NCBI GenBank assembly: GCA_965225735.1
Contig: CBDDBN010000030.1
Location: 1,116,001 to 1,180,000, forward strand
Length of the DNA stretch: 64,000 nt
Direction of reading: 5' to 3'
From: Denitrobaculum sp965225735
GTDB taxonomy: Bacteria; Pseudomonadota; Alphaproteobacteria; Kiloniellales; Kiloniellaceae
The notes beneath the pieces are model-generated. The model was not told where the DNA came from. It made no database searches and saw only the letters and a program-made list of their open reading frames with translations. Shown one piece after another: positions 1 through 7,601 of the stretch. Both the position numbers and the translations under genes were made by a program. The stretch's first letter is position 1. Each line of letters starts with the position of its first letter.

Positions 1-2
1 TG

Positions 3-65
3 GACTGGGGTATCGACTGTCTGATCACCGATGCACCGGCGGAGATCAAAAGGGCCGTTTCCTGA
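3..65 (+). CDS. C-terminal end of a probable glycerophosphodiester phosphodiesterase (partial)
   Basis: Only the last 20 codons lie in the window; the frame enters at the left edge and ends with TGA. The visible tail reads WGIDCLITDAPAEIKRAV, which resembles the C-terminal strand and helix of GDPD-family enzymes (pattern G-[VI]-D-x-[IL]-x-T-D-x-P). These enzymes hydrolyse glycerophosphodiesters to glycerol-3-phosphate and an alcohol. A RidA-family gene follows on the same strand. The call rests on one short motif, so it is tentative. Confidence 0.5.
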   Translation, partial: DWGIDCLITDAPAEIKRAVS

Positions 66-241
66 TCGAAATATCGTACTATGACGTTTTGGGTTTCCCC
101 AGTTGAAAGTTCTCAAAATTTGCGTTCGAGATCAGCTTTATGCTGATTGAGAAACAGCGGGTTTTGAGTCAGGTTGAATTCAAAACGCGTTGTTTGCCAC
201 AGCAAACGATCCTCGGAGCCGGCAAAGGACGGAGAGTGGAT

Positions 242-673
242 ATGAGCCAAGCTTCCCCCAAATTCATCGTGCCTTCGGGCATCGCGCCGCCTGCGTCGAA
301 TTACAGTCACGCCGCCTTGGTTTCCGAGGCGGACCGTCGGCTGGTGATCGCCGGTCAGGTGGGTCTAAATCCGGATGGCTCACTTGCCGGCGGTACGCCG
401 GGAGACATGGCGGCGCAGATGGAGCGCTGCTGGCTCAACATCTTCGCGATCCTGGAATCCGAAGGCATGACCAAGCGGGATCTGGTCAAGATCGTTGTTT
501 ACGTCACCCGGAACGATGCCACGGCGCTCTATCGCGAAATTCGCGACCGCATGCTGGAAGGGCATGCCCCGGCAGCGACCTATGTGGTGGTGTCCGGCCT
601 GGCTGGTCCGGATTTCCTGGTCGAGATCGAAGGCGAAGCCGTGGGCGCCGCCCGCCGCGGTCACGAACGCTGA
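242..673 (+). CDS. RidA/YjgF family protein
   Basis: A 143-residue protein of the RidA/YER057c/UK114 family, small trimeric proteins that in characterised members hydrolyse reactive enamine/imine intermediates from PLP enzymes. The sequence shows the family layout: an N-terminal PSGIAPPASNYSHA segment, VIAGQVGLNPDGSLAGG, and a central DLVKIVVYVT strand. The frame is open from position 140, but the ATG at 242 follows the purine-rich GGACGGAGAG and matches the family N-terminus, so I start there. Close to the canonical length of about 130. The C-terminal region lacks the usual Arg-containing VEIEAIA form exactly (it reads VEIEGEAVGAA), so the catalytic subclass is uncertain. Confidence 0.82.
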   Translation: MSQASPKFIVPSGIAPPASNYSHAALVSEADRRLVIAGQVGLNPDGSLAGGTPGDMAAQMERCWLNIFAILESEGMTKRDLVKIVVYVTRNDATALYREIRDRMLEGHAPAATYVVVSGLAGPDFLVEIEGEAVGAARRGHER

Positions 674-708
674 CGGTAGCGACTGCCTTTAGAAAAATGT
701 GAGTTGCG

Positions 709-1506
709 CTAATCCCGTTGCGGCAGGGGGATGCCGATCACGTTATAGCCTGCGTCCACATGGTGGATCTCGCCGGTCACGCCGGAGGAAAGATCCGAAA
801 GCAGATAGAGCCCGGCGGAGCCTACTTCATCCAGCAGGACGTTACGGCGCAGGGGCGCATTGTCACGGTTGAAGCGGAAGGTATGGCGGGCGTCGGCGAT
901 CGCCGAGCCAGCCAGGGTGCGCATGGGACCGGCAGATATGGCGTTGACCCGGATCGCTTGTGGGCCGAGATCAGCCGCCAAATACCGCACGCTCGCTTCC
1001 AGAGCTGCCTTGGCGACGCCCATCACGTTGTAGTTCGGCGTCACGCGCTCGGCACCAAGATAGGAAAGGGTCAGCAGGCTACCGCCACTTTTCATCATAG
1101 GAGCCGCGTGCTGTGCGATGGCGGTGAAGGAGTGACAGGAAATTGCCATGGTGCGCCGGAAATTCTCGCGCGTCGTATCGAGATAACGGCCTTTTAGCTC
1201 TTCCTTGTCGGAATAGGCGATGGCGTGCACCACGAAATCCAAACTGTCCCAGCTCTCGTTCAGCGCGCCGAAAACCTGGGCGATATCCTCTTCGTTCTCC
1301 ACGTCGCAGGGCAGCAGGAGGTTCGAGCCGACCGACTCCGCCAAAGGACCCACACGCCGTTGAAAGGCCTCACCCTGATAGGTAAATGCCAGGCTGGCGC
1401 CCTGCTGATGAAGAGATTTTGCAATACCCCAGGCGATCGAATGATCGTTCGCGACCCCCATGATAAGGCCGCGTTTGCCCGTCATGAGTGATGACTTGGC
1501 CGTCAC
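709..1506 (-). CDS. fabI: Enoyl-[acyl-carrier-protein] reductase (NADH), FabI
   Basis: 265-residue short-chain-dehydrogenase-type enoyl-ACP reductase, catalysing the last step of each fatty acid elongation cycle in the cytoplasm. The N-terminus carries the FabI nucleotide-binding signature GLIMGVANDHSIAWGIA (residues 13-29), and the FabI-specific Tyr-x6-Lys pair is Tyr159/Lys166, with Tyr149 in the SYLG motif. Start: a GTG preceded by GAGGAAGA at good spacing; the ATG seven codons later has no ribosome site. It is the third gene of fabA-fabB-fabI, 107 bp after fabB. Confidence 0.95.
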   Translation of the reverse strand: MTAKSSLMTGKRGLIMGVANDHSIAWGIAKSLHQQGASLAFTYQGEAFQRRVGPLAESVGSNLLLPCDVENEEDIAQVFGALNESWDSLDFVVHAIAYSDKEELKGRYLDTTRENFRRTMAISCHSFTAIAQHAAPMMKSGGSLLTLSYLGAERVTPNYNVMGVAKAALEASVRYLAADLGPQAIRVNAISAGPMRTLAGSAIADARHTFRFNRDNAPLRRNVLLDEVGSAGLYLLSDLSSGVTGEIHHVDAGYNVIGIPLPQRD

Positions 1507-1613
1507 TGACTATCTTCCTCAAATTCCTTCGCGTCTACGCTCTCTTTGTCCTGAGACGTCAATTGCGCGACACGGTTCTTGCTGCCCGAAAAACTGCTTC
1601 CTGTTGCCGGAAG

Positions 1614-2834
1614 TCAGCCGTTGTAGCGTCGGAACGCCGTGGCGGCGTTGGTGCCGCCAAACCCGAAGCTGTTGGACATAACGCAGTTGATTTGTCTGCT
1701 TTCGTCCAGCTCCCGCACGATCGGAAAACCCTCGGCGCCGGGATCGAGATTCTCGATATTTGCCGACGCGCAGAGGAAGTTATTATCCATCATGAGGAGC
1801 GAGTAGATGATCTCATGGACGCCGGTCGCGCCCTGCGAGTGTCCGGTCAGAGACTTGGTCGAGGAGACCATCGGCATATCGGCACCGAAGACTTCGCGCA
1901 TGGCGTCCAGCTCGATGATGTCGCCGACCGGTGTCGAGGTACCGTGGGCATTGACATAATCGACCGGTGTGTTGCCGAGATTGGCCATGGCCAGGCGCAT
2001 ACAGCGTACCGCGCCCTCGCCCGAGGGGGCGACCATGTCGGCACCGTCCGAGGTGGCACCATAACCGACCACTTCGGCGTAAATCTTTGCGCCGCGCGCC
2101 TTGGCGTGCTCCAACTCTTCCAGAACGACCACACCGCCGCCACCTGAGATCACGAAGCCGTCCCGGTCTGCGTCGTAAGCGCGCGATGCACGCTCGGGTG
2201 TATCGTTGTACTTGCTCGAAAGAGCGCCCATGGCATCGAAGAGCACCGTCAGACTCCAGTGCAGCTCCTCGCCGCCGCCGGCAAAGATGATGTCCTGTTT
2301 GCCCAGTTGGATCAGCTCGGCGCCATTCCCGACGCAGTGAGCCGAAGTCGAACAGGCAGAAGAGATCGAATAAGACAGGCCTTTGATTTTAAAAGCCGTA
2401 CCGAGGTTCGCCGAGTTGGTGCTCGACATACAACGCGGTACCATGTAGGGGCCGATCCGTTTCGGACTCTTCTCACGCGCGATATCCGCGGCGGCAACCT
2501 GGTTCGAAGTCGAAGGCCCGCCCGAACCCATGACCAGACCGGTGCGTTCGTGGGAAATCTCGGCCTCAGTCAAACCCGCATCGGCGATCGCCTCTTGCAT
2601 GGCGACATAGTTGTAGGCCGAGCCGTCTCCCATGAAGCGCCGCAGCTTGCGGTCGATCATCGCATCCAGATCGATATTGATCGAGCCGTGGATGTGAGAG
2701 CGGAAACCCATTTCGGCATAGGTATCGCAATACTCGATACCGGACCGGCCTTCGCGTAGGGACTGGGTGACTTCCTGCTTATTGTTACCGATGCTGGAAA
2801 CGATGCCCAGGCCGGTGACGACGACTCGTCGCAT
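1614..2834 (-). CDS. fabB: Beta-ketoacyl-ACP synthase I, FabB
   Basis: 406-residue elongating condensing enzyme needed for unsaturated fatty acid synthesis by the anaerobic FabA/FabB route. The Cys-His-His triad is visible: Cys161 in SSACSTSAHC, His297 in NAHGTSTPVGD and His332 in LTGHSQGATG, with Lys327 just before. The start is the ATG giving MRRVVVTGLG, preceded by GGAGAGG; the frame is open 37 codons further upstream but that part has no family similarity. It lies 43 bp downstream of fabA, which marks the pair as the fabA-fabB type rather than FabF. Confidence 0.95.
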   Translation of the reverse strand: MRRVVVTGLGIVSSIGNNKQEVTQSLREGRSGIEYCDTYAEMGFRSHIHGSINIDLDAMIDRKLRRFMGDGSAYNYVAMQEAIADAGLTEAEISHERTGLVMGSGGPSTSNQVAAADIAREKSPKRIGPYMVPRCMSSTNSANLGTAFKIKGLSYSISSACSTSAHCVGNGAELIQLGKQDIIFAGGGEELHWSLTVLFDAMGALSSKYNDTPERASRAYDADRDGFVISGGGGVVVLEELEHAKARGAKIYAEVVGYGATSDGADMVAPSGEGAVRCMRLAMANLGNTPVDYVNAHGTSTPVGDIIELDAMREVFGADMPMVSSTKSLTGHSQGATGVHEIIYSLLMMDNNFLCASANIENLDPGAEGFPIVRELDESRQINCVMSNSFGFGGTNAATAFRRYNG

Positions 2835-2877
2835 AATCTGCCTCTCCGAAGCGGATATCTGTAAATCAGCGCCGCTT

Positions 2878-3396
2878 TTACGCTGGTGCTTCGCTGGTGA
2901 AAAGGCCAACGCGCAGGTCTTTGACCTCGCAGGCGTTTTCGCCATCGACTTTCACGACGCCGTCCGCGATGCCCATCACCAGGCGCCGCATTATGACGCG
3001 CTTGAAGTTAATATGGTACGTGACCTTCTTCGCGGTAGGCAAAATCATGTTACGCATCTTAACTTCGCCGACACCGAGCGCACGGCCCTTGCCGGGTGCG
3101 CCTTTCCAGCCGAGGAAGAAACCTACCAATTGCCAAAGAGCGTCCAGGCCCAGGCAACCTGGCATGACGGGGTCGCCTTCGAAGTGGCATCCGAAAAACC
3201 AGAGGTCGGGTTTGATATCGAATTCGGCGGTGATTTCGCCTTTGTCGAACTCTCCGCCCTCATCGGTGATTTTGGTGATGCGGTCGATCATCAGCATCGG
3301 GGGCATGGGCAACTGAGCGTTGCCTGGCCCAAAGAGTTCTCCCTGGGCGCACTTGATGAGTTCTTCGTATGAGAAGTGATTCGGTCGTTCGGTCAA
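2878..3396 (-). CDS. fabA: 3-hydroxydecanoyl-ACP dehydratase/isomerase, FabA
   Basis: 172-residue bifunctional dehydratase/isomerase that introduces the cis double bond at the C10 stage. The hot-dog-fold active site is intact: His71 in GCHFEGDPVMPGCLGLDA and Asp85 in the same motif. I start at the TTG giving MTERPNHFSYEEL because that matches the family length and N-terminus; a TTG three codons earlier is the alternative. First gene of the leftward fabA-fabB-fabI operon, divergent from irr. An Irr-box-like palindrome lies about 55 bp upstream. Confidence 0.93.
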   Translation of the reverse strand: MTERPNHFSYEELIKCAQGELFGPGNAQLPMPPMLMIDRITKITDEGGEFDKGEITAEFDIKPDLWFFGCHFEGDPVMPGCLGLDALWQLVGFFLGWKGAPGKGRALGVGEVKMRNMILPTAKKVTYHINFKRVIMRRLVMGIADGVVKVDGENACEVKDLRVGLFTSEAPA

Positions 3397-3450
3397 AGGC
3401 CTCAATCCAAACTAGAGCTCTTCACGCAGACTTTCAGGATCACGTTTCGT

Positions 3451-3467
3451 TTCAGAACGCTTCTAGA
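3451..3467. promoter_or_regulatory. Irr-box (ICE)-like palindrome upstream of fabA
   Basis: TTCAGAA-CGC-TTCTAGA: the right half is identical to the perfect site at 4202-4218 and the left half matches at 5 of 7 positions. It lies in the 353-bp fabA-irr divergent region, nearer fabA. Irr is known to bind AT-rich inverted repeats of the TTAGAA-N3-TTCTAA type. Occupancy is inferred. Confidence 0.5.
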
Positions 3468-3749
3468 AGTGATCCCGAACTCCATCCATGGCCGGAGACC
3501 GAGAACCCATTCCTGACGTTTCCCCCAAGTCAAGGCGCGGACTATACCACAGCGCCTTAGCAGGAAAACCATAACAAACTCAAGGACCCAGTAAAAAACG
3601 CAAAAAGTCCGATGGGTCTGTTCGCGGTGCCCGTTATGGGTGCGGTTTCGCTAAAATTCGATGTTGCAGCTTATAGTCATTCCAAAGAAAAGAACAGCTG
3701 GCTGTTATAAAGCCTTTTATTCTGGAAAATACTGCGTATATTGAAAATC

Positions 3750-4172
3750 ATGACATCGAAACGCCCATATAGCGCCCTGATCGACCAGCTCAAGGACGCC
3801 GGTTTGCGCCCGACGCGGCAGCGTCTTGCGCTGGCCAAACTCTTGTTTGACGGCGGTCATCGGCACCTGACCGCTGAACAGCTCCATGCTGAAGCTATGG
3901 GCGCAGAAGTCCGGGTTTCCCTGGCGACAGTCTATAACACCCTGCATCAATTCAACGATGCCGGGTTGCTGCGCGAAGTGGTGGTCGAGGCCGGCAGGTC
4001 TTATTTCGACACCAACATGGATGACCATCATCACTTCTATATCGAGGATTCCGGCGAGCTGCAGGATGTGGATCGCGAAAAGGTAGTCCTGAGCACGCTG
4101 CCCGAAGCTCCCGATGGCATGAAGGTTTCGCGCGTTGACGTGGTGATTCGCCTCGCATCTGCGAACGATTAG
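3750..4172 (+). CDS. irr: Iron response regulator Irr (Fur family)
   Basis: 140-residue Fur-superfamily DNA-binding protein. Irr replaces Fur as the main iron regulator in many alphaproteobacteria; it acts under iron limitation and responds to haem. Visible: winged-helix DNA-binding part with the GLRPTRQRLALAKLLF segment (18-33) and VSLATVYNTLHQF recognition helix (56-68), then the Irr-type HHH motif at 93-95 in place of the usual Fur zinc/iron cluster. There are no CxxC zinc pairs. The fabA-fabB-fabI divergent neighbour is a common context for irr. Start: ATG at 3750; a TTG three codons upstream is possible and neither has a strong ribosome site. Confidence 0.9.
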   Translation: MTSKRPYSALIDQLKDAGLRPTRQRLALAKLLFDGGHRHLTAEQLHAEAMGAEVRVSLATVYNTLHQFNDAGLLREVVVEAGRSYFDTNMDDHHHFYIEDSGELQDVDREKVVLSTLPEAPDGMKVSRVDVVIRLASAND

Positions 4173-4201
4173 CATCTAAAAAACCAGCCTGTAGAATTCT
4201 T

Positions 4202-4218
4202 TCTAGAACAATTCTAGA
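4202..4218. promoter_or_regulatory. Irr box (ICE) upstream of rubrerythrin operon
   Basis: A perfect inverted repeat, TCTAGAA-CAA-TTCTAGA, matching the known alphaproteobacterial Irr site form (TTAGAA-N3-TTCTAA type). It lies four bases upstream of a -35 hexamer and 30 bp downstream of irr. The sequence is direct; binding by Irr is inferred from site form and neighbourhood. Confidence 0.7.
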
Positions 4219-4222
4219 GAGT

Positions 4223-4251
4223 TTGACACGGCTGCGCGAAGATCGTATTAC
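4223..4251 (+). promoter_or_regulatory. Sigma-70-type promoter of the rubrerythrin operon
   Basis: TTGACA (4223-4228), a 17-bp spacer, then TATTAC (4246-4251). The -35 is a perfect consensus and the -10 matches 4 of 6. The predicted transcript has a leader of almost 200 nt before the rubrerythrin start. The Irr box abuts the -35, so Irr could block or assist polymerase. Confidence 0.65.
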
Positions 4252-4451
4252 CTCTTTCAGAGGCTGATCGTTTTATCCCGAATCTTGTGGAATCGCGAAC
4301 CGACTCCTGTCGGCGACGGGAAGGTTTATGCGTTCGATCGGTTTGGTCGGAAACGGCAGTTTTCTCGGGACCGCGGTCGTGAGGTGGCTGCGTTACGGGT
4401 CGCCGGTCGAGGTGGCCTTGCCCGTAACCCGCATTCTGGAGGGAGAATAGT

Positions 4452-4865
4452 ATGTCGCTTAAGGGTTCAAAGACTGAAGCTAATCTGAAAGACGCCTTTG
4501 CCGGTGAAAGCCAGGCAAACCGTCGTTATCTCTATTTCGCACAAAAAGCCGACGTCGAAGGTTACAACGACGTCGCCGCTGTATTCCGTTCGACCGCTGA
4601 AGGTGAAACGGGCCATGCCCACGGCCACCTCCAGTTCCTCGAGGAAGTCGGTGATCCGGCGACCGGTGAGCCGATCGGTGATACCTCCCTCAACCTGAAG
4701 GCCGCGATCGCCGGCGAAACCCACGAATACACGGATATGTATCCGGGTATGGCCCGTACGGCTCGTGAAGAAGGTTTCGACGAGATCGCTGACTGGTTCG
4801 AGACCCTGGCGAAGGCTGAAAAGAGCCACGCCGGCCGCTTCCAGAAAGCACTCGACACGATGTAA
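4452..4865 (+). CDS. Rubrerythrin, diiron domain only
   Basis: 137-residue ferritin-like diiron protein, probably a peroxide-reducing or iron-handling enzyme. The two helical pairs carry the expected ligands: Glu19 (FAGES), Glu52 and His55 (EGETGH), Glu89 and Glu92 (GETHEY), Glu123 and His126 (KAEKSH). The C-terminal rubredoxin domain of classical rubrerythrin is absent, so electrons must come from another protein; the Fe-S gene immediately downstream is a candidate. The start ATG follows GGAGGGAGAA. Preceded by an Irr-box promoter. Confidence 0.93.
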   Translation: MSLKGSKTEANLKDAFAGESQANRRYLYFAQKADVEGYNDVAAVFRSTAEGETGHAHGHLQFLEEVGDPATGEPIGDTSLNLKAAIAGETHEYTDMYPGMARTAREEGFDEIADWFETLAKAEKSHAGRFQKALDTM

Positions 4866-4891
4866 GGCGCTTTGCGCTGCGCTTGTTCGCC

Positions 4892-4923
4892 GCGCATCGG
4901 GGAGCATGGCTTCCCCGGTGCGT
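4892..4923 (+). terminator. Hairpin in the gap after rubrerythrin
   Basis: GCGCATCGGGGA (4892-4903) can pair with TCCCCGGTGCGT (4912-4923), 12 bp with G-U wobbles and an 8-nt loop. There is no T-run after it, so it is more likely an mRNA-stabilising or partial termination structure favouring high rubrerythrin expression than a full terminator. The rest of the 286-bp gap to the next gene shows nothing recognisable. Confidence 0.4.
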
Positions 4924-5151
4924 GGGCGGCAACGTGTGCGCCTACGCCGCATCTTGACCTGGCGTGATCTCGCTCCGCCAGCGGGTCCGCCGTGTTTTCA
5001 ATTTGAGAACATCGCCGGTTTTCTGCCGGAGATGACGCGCGCAGCCAGCCGGCTTGCGGAGTCTGGTGATCGCAGCAACGTTGCGAGCGCGCCCTTTTAC
5101 CGTTGCACCTGATCCAGGGTCACGGTTTTGAGTGCTGAGAGGGCTATATCC

Positions 5152-6492
5152 ATGAGCGAAGGCAGTTTGGACGCACCGGTCCGTTATGCGATCGACTGGA
5201 ACGATCCCGATTTTTACGATTTTGACAAAATCAACGCCGAGCTGGAGCGTGTTTTCGACATCTGCCACGGCTGCCGGCGCTGCTTCAATCTCTGTGAATC
5301 CTTTCCGATCCTTTTCGATCTAATCGACGAGTCGGAAAGCGGCGAGCTGGATACGGTCGACAAGGCCGATTACAAGCCGGTCGTGGATGCCTGCACGCTC
5401 TGCGACATGTGCTTCATGGTGACCTGCCCTTACGTGCCGCCGCATGAATTCAATCTCGATTTTCCGCATTTGATGCTCCGCTATCGGGCCGCCGAGTTAA
5501 AGGCGGGCAAGGCCGATAAGATGGCCATGGAGCTGACCAAAACGGATCGCAACGGCAGGCTGGCGGGCTTGATGTCCGGCGTGGCGAACTGGGCGAGCGA
5601 TACCGGGAACAACATGACGCGTTCGCTGCTGGAGAAAACGGCCGGCGTGAACAAAGATGCCGCGTTGCCGAAATTTCACGGCACGACCTTCGAACTGCGC
5701 GCCCGCGGCGACGGCGTAACGCCAAACCCCGATGCGCCCGCCTTCGGGCGCAAGGCGGCGCTCTATGCCACCTGTTTCGTGAACTACAACAATCCAGGTA
5801 TCGGTGAGGCCGCGCGCGGGGTGCTGGCAAAAAACGGTGTCGATACCCAGGTGGTGTATCCCTCATGTTGTGGCATGCCGCAGTTCGAACAGGGTGACAT
5901 TGCCAAGGTGGCCGAAAACGCGAAGCGGGTTTCCGAAGAGATGATGGCCTGGATCGACCAGGGTTATGACATTATCGCCCTCACGCCTTCCTGCGCGTTG
6001 ATGCTGAAGTTCGAGTGGCCGCTCATCCTGCCGGACGACGAAAACGTCAAACGGCTGTCAGCCGCGACCTTCGACATCACCGAGTACGTGGTCGACATTG
6101 CCAAGAAAGAGGGGCTGGCCGATGGCCTCACGCCGCTGGAAGGTGGCGTCGCGCTGCACATGGCCTGCCATGCCCGCGCCCAGAATATGGGCGCCAAGGC
6201 GGCGGAGATGCTGCGCTTCGTGCCCGAGGCCGACATTAAGGTGATCGAGCGCTGTTCGGGCCACGGCGGCAGCTGGGGCTGTATGAAGGACAACTTCGAA
6301 AAAGCCATCAAGGTCGGCCGGACCGCGGCCCGCCAGACGGCCAGCAGCGGAAAGACCTACATCGCCTCGGAATGTCCCCTGGCAGGAACGCACATTCTTC
6401 AGGGCATCGAACGCCTGAAGATGGAAAACAAGCCGCAGATCGAGCAGAGCCAGCATCCGATCGAACTGATGGCCAAGGCCTACGGTCTGTAA
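5152..6492 (+). CDS. GlpC/heterodisulfide-reductase-like Fe-S oxidoreductase
   Basis: 446-residue iron-sulfur protein. The N-terminus has two cysteine clusters of 4Fe-4S type: Cys38, 41, 44, 48 (CHGCRRCFNLC) and Cys81, 84, 87, 92. The C-terminal two thirds hold CCG-type domains like those of HdrB/GlpC: one in VVYPSCCGMPQFEQG and a variant, ERCSGHGGSWG, in the second copy. It probably passes electrons to a partner, plausibly the upstream rubrerythrin. Start: ATG at 5152 after GAGAGGG; an in-frame TTG 24 bp upstream is less likely. A DUF3501 gene follows after 89 bp. The triad recurs in proteobacteria, but its biochemical role is not established to my knowledge. Confidence 0.85.
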   Translation: MSEGSLDAPVRYAIDWNDPDFYDFDKINAELERVFDICHGCRRCFNLCESFPILFDLIDESESGELDTVDKADYKPVVDACTLCDMCFMVTCPYVPPHEFNLDFPHLMLRYRAAELKAGKADKMAMELTKTDRNGRLAGLMSGVANWASDTGNNMTRSLLEKTAGVNKDAALPKFHGTTFELRARGDGVTPNPDAPAFGRKAALYATCFVNYNNPGIGEAARGVLAKNGVDTQVVYPSCCGMPQFEQGDIAKVAENAKRVSEEMMAWIDQGYDIIALTPSCALMLKFEWPLILPDDENVKRLSAATFDITEYVVDIAKKEGLADGLTPLEGGVALHMACHARAQNMGAKAAEMLRFVPEADIKVIERCSGHGGSWGCMKDNFEKAIKVGRTAARQTASSGKTYIASECPLAGTHILQGIERLKMENKPQIEQSQHPIELMAKAYGL

Positions 6493-6581
6493 CACCTGCC
6501 GGCGCCGTGCTGATTAACGGAGCGACGCCGAACACTTATGAGAAGACGGGAAGACAGATGTCAGTTTCAGGAGAAACCACC

Positions 6582-7172
6582 ATGGCGGCAAAGCGCGTCA
6601 TTACCCCCGACGATATTCTGCCGCTCGAGGTCTATGCGGCTGACCGCAAGACGCGGCGCAAGGCTCTGGTCGCGGTGAAGCGCAACCGCCGGGTTGAGGT
6701 CGGGCCGGTCTGTACCTTCTATTTCGAGAACTACGAGACCATGTGGTCTCAGGTGCAGGAGATGCTCTACATCGAAAAGGGCGGTGCGGAACAGCTTGCG
6801 GATGAGCTGGAGGCCTACAACCCACTGATCCCGCAGGGCAGCGAACTTGTCGCGACGGTGATGTTCGAAATCGACGAGCCGGTCCGCCGGGCGACTTTCC
6901 TGGCCAAGCTGGGCGGCGTCGAGGAGACGGCCTTCTTTCAGTTCGGCGATGAGACCGTTGTCGGCAAACCCGAGGAAGACGTCGACCGCACGACCGCGGA
7001 CGGCAAAGCCTCGGCCGTTCAGTTCATCCACTTTGCCTTCACGCCGGAGCAGATCGCGAAGTTCCGCGCTGCGGGCACCCAGGTGATCATAGGCTTCAAG
7101 CATGAAGCCTACAGCCACATGGCAGTTCTCCAGGAACCGGTCCGTGGGGCCCTGGCGGAAGATTTCGACTAA
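6582..7172 (+). CDS. DUF3501 family protein
   Basis: 196-residue cytoplasmic protein matching the DUF3501 family by its N-terminal ITPDDILPLEVYAADR segment, the central FYFENYETMWSQVQEML segment and the IGFKHEAYSHMA C-terminal part. No signal peptide, membrane segment or cofactor motif is visible; it has a single cysteine. The family is repeatedly found beside rubrerythrin and a GlpC-like Fe-S protein, as here, and has no proven function. Start: ATG at 6582 after AGGAGA; an ATG at 6558 in frame is possible. Last gene of the Irr-box operon; a strong terminator follows. Confidence 0.88.
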   Translation: MAAKRVITPDDILPLEVYAADRKTRRKALVAVKRNRRVEVGPVCTFYFENYETMWSQVQEMLYIEKGGAEQLADELEAYNPLIPQGSELVATVMFEIDEPVRRATFLAKLGGVEETAFFQFGDETVVGKPEEDVDRTTADGKASAVQFIHFAFTPEQIAKFRAAGTQVIIGFKHEAYSHMAVLQEPVRGALAEDFD

Positions 7173-7203
7173 ATCGCCGAACTCTCTCGGTCGAACGTTC
7201 ATT

Positions 7204-7240
7204 GCGGCGGTTCCTGTACCGGGAGCCGCCGCAGGTTTTT
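7204..7240 (+). terminator. Rho-independent terminator after DUF3501
   Basis: GCGGCGGTTCC (7204-7214) pairs with GGAGCCGCCGC (7222-7232) with one G-U pair, followed by TTTTT (7236-7240). It closes the rubrerythrin operon. Confidence 0.8.
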
Positions 7241-7518
7241 ATGCTGCTGAATCCAATAGGCAAACTCACATCGTTTTCCGAAACCCGCAGCCTTTGGTTC
7301 CAAGAGAAGGTTTCTTTGTCAGTAAGGCCGAAGCAATCGCCATATCGCGGCGACCTTCGACGCATTGACGACGAGTGGCGTGCGATATTGTCGGGAATTT
7401 TTACGTTTTTGAATGATTCTAGTGAAAAACAGCGAAAAGGCGTCGAAGGTCTTTACAATCGCACAGGCTGATCCGAGCGGCGATCCATTAGTCTATTGAT
7501 ATTAAACAAAAATCATAA

Positions 7519-7535
7519 TTGGCACAATTGTTGCT
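7519..7535 (+). promoter_or_regulatory. Sigma-54 (RpoN) promoter of the PEP-CTERM gene
   Basis: TTGGCAC-N5-TTGCT, with the invariant GG (7521-7522) and GC (7533-7534) separated by exactly 10 bp, a near-perfect match to the -24/-12 consensus. It predicts a start of transcription near 7546, about 56 nt before the GTG start of the PEP-CTERM gene. The AT-rich stretch 7400-7518 upstream is where an enhancer-binding protein would sit; I could not define its site. Confidence 0.8.
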
Positions 7536-7601
7536 GTTATTATTGTCTAAGGAGGAAATTGGGGAATTTCTCTCGGACGTAAATGTATTAGGAGTATCAT
7601 C

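Noticed and set aside
4285..4488. Small gene in the leader before rubrerythrin
   Set aside because: It overlaps the rubrerythrin start, has no ribosome site or family similarity, and lies in the predicted 5' leader.
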